Source: a virus
Virus record (IMG/VR): IMGVR_UViG_3300007513_000053
Span: 1-53,593 of that record
Reading direction: 5' to 3' (one strand)
DNA length: 53,593 nucleotides
A program made the position numbers and the translations under genes. Under the pieces are notes generated by a model. The model was not told where the DNA came from. It was given only the letters and a program-made list of their open reading frames with translations, and searched no databases. Each line of letters starts with the position of its first letter. Positions within the stretch are counted from its first letter, which is position 1. This document shows positions 43,398 through 51,385 of this stretch, piece after piece.

Positions 43398-44921
43398 ATG
43401 TCTAATGATAGTGATAATGATTCTGATGTGGGTGGGTCGCAAGCAGAGATTGATGCTGCCAAAACCAATAACAAATGGAAAGGTTTAAGGTACGAAAGTG
43501 AATTCGGAAAAACTACCAGTGGGGCAATGGATGCGGCTACGGGCTGGATGTCTGAACAAACAGGTGATTATGAGTCTTCGCAATATGATAGCTCTTTAGG
43601 GGTTAGACCAGCAGAGGAGTACAATCAGACAACGGGAATCTCAACAGGTTTTATCTATGCAGATATTCCTTCTCCCCCAATGGATGCTTCTAATGCACTT
43701 CTTCGCAATATGTCTCCATTTGCGCTGAAGATATTACCTTCCCTTTTGTATCTGGACAATCCAGATGTTCTTACGGGAAGGGAAACTGGTACTGTGCAGA
43801 TGGGGATTAACGACCCTGCTATTTATGGTACTGCTGCACAGCAAAATTCAAACTTTGAAAGTTTTATGGGTGCTGTGAATAATTATGGGAAGGGATCTGT
43901 TGAGGCAAGTGATGGGTCTATTCTTCACGGTGCTTCTTCGTTTTCAAAAACTAACTCTGGTAGTGCTTTTGACAGCCCCAGTGGTGCTATTTCTAAAGGA
44001 GGTCGTTCTACTACAAAAGAGGAAAAGATTGAGCCAGCAATAACGGACTATGACATAGCGGAGAGTATGGCACTTCAGATGGATACGATTTTAGCTGCCC
44101 CTGCTCTTGTGATGTATATAAACCCCACCAGCTTTGCTACCACCTATGCGAAGAAACACCAGTTTACGGAACGAACCAGATATGGCTATATTTATCAGGC
44201 TTGGGGTGAAGAACAAATCCGAATTTCGGTGTCAGGTAGGGTTGGTTGCTTTGTTGCTGGAGCAGGGTTGAATACTACTGTGGCATACCCAACAGGGGTT
44301 CAATTTGCAAGTAAGAAAGCCTCTGCTTCCTTTCAACAGTTAATGGCACTTTTTCATATGTATAAGAACAATGGGTACATTTATGATGTGTTGGGAAAAT
44401 CTGAAGCGCATCTTATGGTTGGAGTAATTGCTTTGGAATACGATGGGTTTGTATATATGGGAAATATGGAAAGCTTTGAGTGGGGATATGAGGAAGCACA
44501 GCAGAACGGAGGGTTGGAATATAACTTCAATTTTGTTGTGGCGAGGAAGTATGATTACAACACCAACAATACGTTAGCTGTCACTCCCCTCACTTCTCCT
44601 GTCTTTTCTCCAAGTGATCCCAAGTTTGGAAGTAATACCCAAGCCCCAGCAATTCCAAACAGCATTTCAGCTAACACCCCAATCCCTGTTGACCCTACAG
44701 ATCCAACTTCTCAAGGATACCGACCACCTGATTTTGTTGGGGAAGATACCACATCTCAACCTTGGTCTACTACTCGTACCAGCAACTCTTCTGGCAATGC
44801 CTCCAAATCAGCAGGAGAAAATAATTTAGGCTCCAAGGTTCTTGCTACTTCAGAAGACGTAACAGAAGTACAGCCCTCAACAGGCATTATTTTCGATAGC
44901 TCGCTTGGGAGGGGAAGGTAA
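43398..44921 (+). CDS. Baseplate protein, paralog B (longer)
   Basis: A 507-residue protein. Residues about 230-400 match the paralog A order: YINPTSFATTYAKKHQFTER, YIYQAWGEEQIRISVSGRVG, LMALFHMYKNNGYIYD, MESFEWGYEEAQQNGGLEYN. A long N-terminal region and a Pro/Ser/Thr-rich C-terminal tail are extra. AGGATTTT lies upstream; a short gap separates it from the hub. Two paralogs side by side suggest stacked rings in the baseplate or hub (inference). Confidence 0.6.
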   Translation: MSNDSDNDSDVGGSQAEIDAAKTNNKWKGLRYESEFGKTTSGAMDAATGWMSEQTGDYESSQYDSSLGVRPAEEYNQTTGISTGFIYADIPSPPMDASNALLRNMSPFALKILPSLLYLDNPDVLTGRETGTVQMGINDPAIYGTAAQQNSNFESFMGAVNNYGKGSVEASDGSILHGASSFSKTNSGSAFDSPSGAISKGGRSTTKEEKIEPAITDYDIAESMALQMDTILAAPALVMYINPTSFATTYAKKHQFTERTRYGYIYQAWGEEQIRISVSGRVGCFVAGAGLNTTVAYPTGVQFASKKASASFQQLMALFHMYKNNGYIYDVLGKSEAHLMVGVIALEYDGFVYMGNMESFEWGYEEAQQNGGLEYNFNFVVARKYDYNTNNTLAVTPLTSPVFSPSDPKFGSNTQAPAIPNSISANTPIPVDPTDPTSQGYRPPDFVGEDTTSQPWSTTRTSNSSGNASKSAGENNLGSKVLATSEDVTEVQPSTGIIFDSSLGRGR

Positions 44922-44924
44922 GTT

Positions 44925-47900
44925 ATGGGACTCGAACAAAGACCGTATATTGGCACTTGGAAGATAAATCAGAAGAAGGTAATTCAACACACCCCTGACT
45001 GTATTGTCTATCTGAATGGTGACTTATCAATCCCTGCCGTAGATAATAAAGGGAAGCAATATCGGATTAACATACAGAAGTATATCACTGGTGTTAGTGT
45101 TGATGCTGCTTGTAATGTTGGTGGTGGTAGTGCTACCATTTCACTTTCTCTCCCAACACATGCAAACGACCCCATAGGCAGAGATTCAAATTGGATACTC
45201 CAACCCGGCCTTGAAGTACACATTTATATGAGGGGATACTTCCCTGCCCGTGGTTTGTTTAGAGATGCCTCTGATACTGAGGTTTCAATTCTTGATGATA
45301 GTGGTCAAATGAAGTCAGATACAATTGATGATGTTCTAACTTCATCTGTTGGAGTGACCCAAGCAACCCAAGTGCAGAACAAGAAGGTGATGTTAGACCC
45401 TGCTTATACTCCTGATGCCTTTTTAAAGGATGCACATTCGTTCTCTGATTTTGATTCTAAAAAGTATGGTGATGGTAAAGATGTTTTAACGAAAACCGCT
45501 GCTACAGCAGAAGCCTTGGCTCTTTTGATGCAAGCAATGGGATACGATCAAGCAAAAATGTATGATAATAATGCTGCTACAAAGCCTTCAAGTGGTAGTA
45601 AGCATGTGAGTCACTCACCTCACCATAGTGGAACCGCAATTGACCAGAATGGGTGGGAAGCCACATATGTAGATGAAAACGGGAAGACACAATCTCTACC
45701 AATGATAGATATTTTTGCTGCTAATGTAGTAGCACAAGAAAATGGTATTACCCCGTCTGGTGGAATTGGTTGGTATAACCACAAATGCGGGCCTCATCAC
45801 GATTGGAGAGGTGGTTGGTATGAAGATAGGAATAATACAAAGCCTCGTATCTGGCTTTGGTATATGCCGGGTGGTAGTGGTAAGAAATCGAAACTTCCAT
45901 CACTTCAGTGGAAGTATGATGATGGTTCTAAATTAACGGGGGAGTATGACATTGAACGATCTAATGGCTTGCCTAAGAACATAATTGATGCGGTCTTAGC
46001 ATTGAGACAGGAATATGAAGATGGTAAATTTAAGGATGTTCCTACAGCGGAACAGATTTACGATGCACGAAATCGTGGGGATGATTTTGTAGAGATAGAA
46101 TCGGAGTTTACTGGATTTGCTACTTCAGAAGAGTCTAATCGATCAAACTTTGTGGGTCACGGTGAGAATTATCGAACAAAGAACCGTTACGATGATTTGC
46201 TTTCCTATCCTTACTACCACGTTTTCCACGGAGTGGTTACTTCGGTAGACTTCTCTTGGTCTGGTGGGGCGCAAACCGCTTCTATGTCTTGCGGTTCAAT
46301 GCTTCATTTCTGGTCTTATCAGAATATGTCTGCCAATGCTGCGGTGTTCGGAACCAGACCTTCTAACTCAAAGAATCGGGTTTCACTTTTGGGGCATAAT
46401 TTCACAGGGATGCACCCCTATGAAATCATCTATAATCTTTTCCACCATACAACAGGTGCTGCTGGCTCTGTTTCTTTTGTTCTGGATCAAAAGACGAATA
46501 TAGATGCGGTTGCAGGTGAAAATTCCCTGTGGTCTTTGACCACAAAGTATTGGGAGGAAAGGTTTTCACAAAGAATGATGAACCTGAGATTACACGGAGC
46601 CAATGGTGCGCTCCTGAATTCTCTACAAGCAATAGCTCTGGCAGAGCTTGATACCCAAACTGTGCAAGATGCTTTTGATAGCAGATATCCATCTAAAGGA
46701 GGGATGGCTTCTCCGCAGAGAATTATGAAATCACTTCAAACTCTGGGTTTAATAGCTAAAGATATTCCAAATAAAGCGGCTCAAAAAACTGCTACAAATA
46801 CAGCACAAGGTGCAGAGACAGAAGCTCAGTTGGATGGAATGTCTTTTGGTAAAACAGGAAGTTTTGAAAAGGGTGAGGAAGTAGAATTAAATCTTTTTAT
46901 GATGCAAGCCTACATTAAGGATATTGGTCAGATCGGTCAGGTGAACTTATTTGAAAGCTCTTATGAAACCAAAATGGACATTGTGAATAAAGTCTGTGAG
47001 GTTACTGGCTTTGAATTCTTCCAAGATGTAGATGGGGATTTTATCTTTAAGCCCCCGATGTATAATTTAGACACTTCTTCCAGCAGAATTTATCGAATAG
47101 AAGATATTGATATCATCAATTTCAGCCAATCTCACAAAGAACCAGAAATCACATACATGGTTACAAAGGGATCTCAATTCGCCAACCTTGCTGGAACGGG
47201 TGTTGAAGGTGAGTGGGGTGTTCAAGGTACATTTATTGATTATCCTTTGGTGGCTAAATTTGGATGGAGGTCAGGGAGCTTTGAGACTTCTTATTTCAAT
47301 GATGCCAGACAGTGCTTCTTTGCTGCTGTAAATAGAATGGCTGTAATGAACATTGGGATAAATTCTGGTTCTGTGACTATTCCCATACGTCCTGAGTTGA
47401 GGCCGGGGTATCCTGTATACATTCCAAGCTATGATTGTTTTTACTATTGTAATGCTCTCTCACACCAGTATCAAGCAGGTGGTTCTTGCCAGACAACTCT
47501 GCAATTGGTAGGAAAGAGATCAAAATTCTTTGCTCCGGGTGACCCCAACAAAGCTGGAATAGAGGGGATTATTTTAGGGGGGTATCAACTCCCACCAAAG
47601 CCTTTACAGACCATTGATAATGATGGATATGCAGAATTATCTGGATTCCCTAATGTTGTGATGTCTCTTGATCCAACATTGCTTAATCCAATGTTTTTTG
47701 TTTCAGGAGCAGATTTTGAGTCTTTAACTCAACCAGAAACTTTGGAAGAGCTTTTGAAGTTGTTGGCAGCTACAACTATGGATTCACATACTTTCACATT
47801 AGTACCAAAGAGCAACCCTCCTGTATACAAATGGACTTCAACAGTTAAAGGGCAGCAAGGTACGGTTTATCTCACTATTAATTCTGCTGGTAGTACCTCT

Positions 47901-50900
47901 GTGGCTTCTGGTGGTAGTGGAGCCACCCCAGATCAGGCTATTAATTTAGTCAAGTCTGGTGGAGATCTTTATCAAGAAGGTTGGTCTGATGCGAATATGA
48001 AAATAAATGAAACTGTTGCAAGATATACTTCTCAAATTGGTGGTCTGAGCAACTCTTTGGATCGTATCGGGAGTGATTTGGCAAAAACTTCTAAGGGGAA
48101 ACAGGATGGAACAAAAGAAGACCAACAGAATTATACGACCTACAATGCTTTGATAGCTTCAAAAGGGAAGATTGAAAAAAGGAGAGAAAAGCTTCAAAAA
48201 GAGCTTAGAGAGTATGTGGAGAACACGGCTACTGTTCAAAAAGATAATTCACAAGCTGAAGTGTTCACACAAAAAGCAGAAGATATTTCTTATCTGAAAG
48301 AAATACTCAGATTGGTTAGGGTTTATGGAAAAGGGGATGAGAATAGGTTTACGGGAGATTGGGAAAACCTGAATAGTAGTAAGAACCTTATGGATCTCAT
48401 TTCTAATAAGAAAGCCATTTTCTCTAATGGGAATGTGCCGGGAACATACCGATATTATTCTTGCTCTCACCCCGACCCCGAAGAACAGGGTCAGGAAATC
48501 CTTATGGCTGCCAAGGGTACTAATGCAAATATTGTATCTCCCTATGGACAAAAACTTAGATTATCAAGCCCTGTTAAGGCTTCTCAATTTGTACCCTCTG
48601 TTCAAATAACTCAGCCTGAAGATAGAAAGATAGAACGTCCAGAAGCAGAGTTAAAAGAAAATCAGGATGTTTACTATGGTATTCCCATCATAGGTGTAGA
48701 TGGGAATATTAAAGTAACTCCGACAAGTGAAATCCGTTCTCTTGAATTTACACAATCTAAAGCAAAGATAAAACATAGAAGGTACTACGAATGGACAGGA
48801 AGCGTTAACCCTTATACTCCCCAAGATTTCATAGCTGCTATTTTCAGGATGTTAACTTCAGATGCCTATGGGGATGAGGACTTCTTTGAAGTCTATCATA
48901 AGGCAATGGGTGAAAATTGGGATGGTACATTAGAAGAAAGCGGCAATATTCTCCTTGAATATATTCACGATAAGGTCAAAGCACATTCAAAATATGTATC
49001 CAGTCATTGGAATACTGGAGATTTAAAGAATATGTGGAGGGTTTATATGGAGGAAAATCATTCAGGTGGGAAACCCGGTCGTATGGATATCCTCCACCCC
49101 TTTAATGGTTGGCAGACCACTCATAAAGATGAGGATGGTCAGCCTATTGGATATGCTAATATGCCAGAGTGGATGAAAGACCGGCCACAAGCAGACGATT
49201 TGCCTAAGATAAGGAAGAGAAGGCCCGGATCTTTCTTCGAGGATACCAAGGCTGATGTTCCTCCTTGGGTTAATAGTAGTACGAGATTACTGAATCATCT
49301 TATGCTTCACACCGTAAGAGATATTGTATCTGGTACAGGATATTATTGGCTTGTAGATCACTCCAATTACCAAAATGGAGGATACCACCCTCCCATAACA
49401 ATAATGAAAGAGTTAGCACCAAAAAATCTTTGGGTAAATTGGTCACAACCGAACGGGGTTAAAAAATTCTTTAATATCTGCGCTTTGGCTGGTAAGGGTG
49501 ACAAAATGCTGCTTAGAAATAATCTGGAGGCGACTGGAGGTAGCCCAACTTGGAAAAAAAATGCGTGGGGGCAAATAGACCTTATAGGCTACACAGGCTT
49601 TTCAGATATGGATTGGAATGGTTCTGGTACATATGATGACGATCATATGGAAGGGTGGAATAGAGAATATCATAAACGATCACGGGGTGGTATGGGTACG
49701 AATACTGGATTATACGGAGGAACCGTTTACGGAGTATTACGATCTGATGCCCAAGATTATATGACCACCAATTACAGTAAAAATTCTTTAATAGGAGGCG
49801 ATATATTTGGGAGTCATCATGATAGCAACGGATTTTTAAGGGTTTATTGCGTACAAAAGAAAAGTAATGCTTTTCCTATTACCGCATATGATTATGGGCT
49901 ACAAAGTGTAGATGGGTCAACACCCCCATCATACGATATTAATGATGATTATGAAGCTGGTGCTGTTGGATGGGTAGGCTTTTGGTCAACCAAGAGGTGT
50001 TTTAATAATGCTTGGAAAAACCTGAATGGGAGAATACTCCGGGATCATATGTATTATTCCCACACACGGAAACATTCATTTAAAAGTTGCTTACCTTGGC
50101 AGGGTGTTATTCCCCCAAATGAGCATGGCAATCAAGACAGGGGAGATTCAAATCATGCTTGGGGTGCTTTACATTACGGAATTGCTGAAGGTGTCGCAGA
50201 AATGGCTGGGTGGGCTTATTACAAAAGCTGGGAAAAGGCTCAAAAGGCAAATAAGCAGAAGTACAGCAGATTAAAAGGCAGAGTGGAACTCATAAAGGAT
50301 GTTTTTGGCTTGAGTAAAAGTGCTACAGCATCAAGAAGTGGAACCTTTTGGAGATGGAAGACAGTAAATCAAGAAATCCCTGTTTTCCCGATTAGCGATG
50401 AAAGAGGATACACGGTAGTTGGTCATTATCCTTATGGTCGTGGGTTGGATATTTTTTCAAACAACACTCACGATACATTATTGCAGACTGATCCATTCTT
50501 GGCTTTGGATAGGCAGGTCGTTGAAGATTATGTGAGGTCTTTACAAGGCAATAAATTCTCATATACCGATTCAAATGGTCAAACCCAGACTTTGGGGAAG
50601 GGTGATGCTTCTGTTAGATATACTGAGACTAAGCTACAAGAAGCATTGGAGCAGAATTACTCTCCACAGGAGCTTTTGGATTATGGGTTAGCCACTTTTA
50701 AAGATGGAAGCACTCTACAAATCAATGTTCAAAACTGGATGGCTGATAAAGCCAGAGATGGAACACAAAAATTAACAGTAGAGAATACAGCCTTTTCCCT
50801 TGCGGATCTTGGATTCTTATCAGGAACACAAGACTTCCCTGCTGATTATCGATCTTCTCAAGCAGACGTTCATTTACGAGCATACACTACTGATTTCGCC

Positions 50901-51383
50901 ATTTTAGCATCAGAGATAAATGTTAATGCTAAACATGAATTATTAGAGCAACTTTTGAATGTTGGAGCTATTAGCAAAGACACAACACATACAATGATTC
51001 AGCAGATAGAAAAGACAGGAAATTGGGAAGATTCCCAACGAGCCTTACGAGGGTATTCTTTAGAGGGGCCAGCAATAGATGGTATTAAAAAGGATTGGGA
51101 TGATTTGAAGAATGCCGTTTCACAAGAGCGGCTGGACGAGTTATCGGGAGCAGTTTCCAAAGCACAAGAGAGCTTCAAGCAAGCAAAAGAGAACATGGAG
51201 AATACGGATTGGCCGGATGGGGAGGATTGGACAACTGATGTTTACGCAGGTAGTGAGGCTGAAGCAAGGGCAGAAATATTAAAGCAACAAAGATTACAAA
51301 GGGATGAAGGTACGGCTGGAGCCGATGGAACCATGCCATCAGAATTTCTTTCTGATGAAATACCTGATGGAGAGGGAGAATAA
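44925..51383 (+). CDS. Giant baseplate hub protein with M15-type peptidase domain
   Basis: A 2152-residue protein. The N-terminus (RINIQKYITGVSVDAACNVG, GLEVHIYMRGYF) and the middle (MDIVNKVCEVTGFEFFQDVD, then FKPPMYNL) fit baseplate hub proteins. Inserted near residues 226-300 is a zinc D-Ala-D-Ala peptidase signature: S231-x-H233-x-x-G236-x-A238-x-D240, then GGIGWYNHKCGPHHDWRG with H291-x-D293-x-R295, as in peptidase family M15. It could cut cell-wall peptide cross-links when the tail penetrates. From about 1270 to 1810 is a Trp/Tyr/Gly/His-rich region I cannot place. A hub-like part resumes at about 1815 (PVFPISDERGYTVVGHYPYG). The start has GGGAGGGGAAGG upstream. Confidence 0.7.
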   Translation: MGLEQRPYIGTWKINQKKVIQHTPDCIVYLNGDLSIPAVDNKGKQYRINIQKYITGVSVDAACNVGGGSATISLSLPTHANDPIGRDSNWILQPGLEVHIYMRGYFPARGLFRDASDTEVSILDDSGQMKSDTIDDVLTSSVGVTQATQVQNKKVMLDPAYTPDAFLKDAHSFSDFDSKKYGDGKDVLTKTAATAEALALLMQAMGYDQAKMYDNNAATKPSSGSKHVSHSPHHSGTAIDQNGWEATYVDENGKTQSLPMIDIFAANVVAQENGITPSGGIGWYNHKCGPHHDWRGGWYEDRNNTKPRIWLWYMPGGSGKKSKLPSLQWKYDDGSKLTGEYDIERSNGLPKNIIDAVLALRQEYEDGKFKDVPTAEQIYDARNRGDDFVEIESEFTGFATSEESNRSNFVGHGENYRTKNRYDDLLSYPYYHVFHGVVTSVDFSWSGGAQTASMSCGSMLHFWSYQNMSANAAVFGTRPSNSKNRVSLLGHNFTGMHPYEIIYNLFHHTTGAAGSVSFVLDQKTNIDAVAGENSLWSLTTKYWEERFSQRMMNLRLHGANGALLNSLQAIALAELDTQTVQDAFDSRYPSKGGMASPQRIMKSLQTLGLIAKDIPNKAAQKTATNTAQGAETEAQLDGMSFGKTGSFEKGEEVELNLFMMQAYIKDIGQIGQVNLFESSYETKMDIVNKVCEVTGFEFFQDVDGDFIFKPPMYNLDTSSSRIYRIEDIDIINFSQSHKEPEITYMVTKGSQFANLAGTGVEGEWGVQGTFIDYPLVAKFGWRSGSFETSYFNDARQCFFAAVNRMAVMNIGINSGSVTIPIRPELRPGYPVYIPSYDCFYYCNALSHQYQAGGSCQTTLQLVGKRSKFFAPGDPNKAGIEGIILGGYQLPPKPLQTIDNDGYAELSGFPNVVMSLDPTLLNPMFFVSGADFESLTQPETLEELLKLLAATTMDSHTFTLVPKSNPPVYKWTSTVKGQQGTVYLTINSAGSTSVASGGSGATPDQAINLVKSGGDLYQEGWSDANMKINETVARYTSQIGGLSNSLDRIGSDLAKTSKGKQDGTKEDQQNYTTYNALIASKGKIEKRREKLQKELREYVENTATVQKDNSQAEVFTQKAEDISYLKEILRLVRVYGKGDENRFTGDWENLNSSKNLMDLISNKKAIFSNGNVPGTYRYYSCSHPDPEEQGQEILMAAKGTNANIVSPYGQKLRLSSPVKASQFVPSVQITQPEDRKIERPEAELKENQDVYYGIPIIGVDGNIKVTPTSEIRSLEFTQSKAKIKHRRYYEWTGSVNPYTPQDFIAAIFRMLTSDAYGDEDFFEVYHKAMGENWDGTLEESGNILLEYIHDKVKAHSKYVSSHWNTGDLKNMWRVYMEENHSGGKPGRMDILHPFNGWQTTHKDEDGQPIGYANMPEWMKDRPQADDLPKIRKRRPGSFFEDTKADVPPWVNSSTRLLNHLMLHTVRDIVSGTGYYWLVDHSNYQNGGYHPPITIMKELAPKNLWVNWSQPNGVKKFFNICALAGKGDKMLLRNNLEATGGSPTWKKNAWGQIDLIGYTGFSDMDWNGSGTYDDDHMEGWNREYHKRSRGGMGTNTGLYGGTVYGVLRSDAQDYMTTNYSKNSLIGGDIFGSHHDSNGFLRVYCVQKKSNAFPITAYDYGLQSVDGSTPPSYDINDDYEAGAVGWVGFWSTKRCFNNAWKNLNGRILRDHMYYSHTRKHSFKSCLPWQGVIPPNEHGNQDRGDSNHAWGALHYGIAEGVAEMAGWAYYKSWEKAQKANKQKYSRLKGRVELIKDVFGLSKSATASRSGTFWRWKTVNQEIPVFPISDERGYTVVGHYPYGRGLDIFSNNTHDTLLQTDPFLALDRQVVEDYVRSLQGNKFSYTDSNGQTQTLGKGDASVRYTETKLQEALEQNYSPQELLDYGLATFKDGSTLQINVQNWMADKARDGTQKLTVENTAFSLADLGFLSGTQDFPADYRSSQADVHLRAYTTDFAILASEINVNAKHELLEQLLNVGAISKDTTHTMIQQIEKTGNWEDSQRALRGYSLEGPAIDGIKKDWDDLKNAVSQERLDELSGAVSKAQESFKQAKENMENTDWPDGEDWTTDVYAGSEAEARAEILKQQRLQRDEGTAGADGTMPSEFLSDEIPDGEGE

Positions 51384-51385
51384 AA

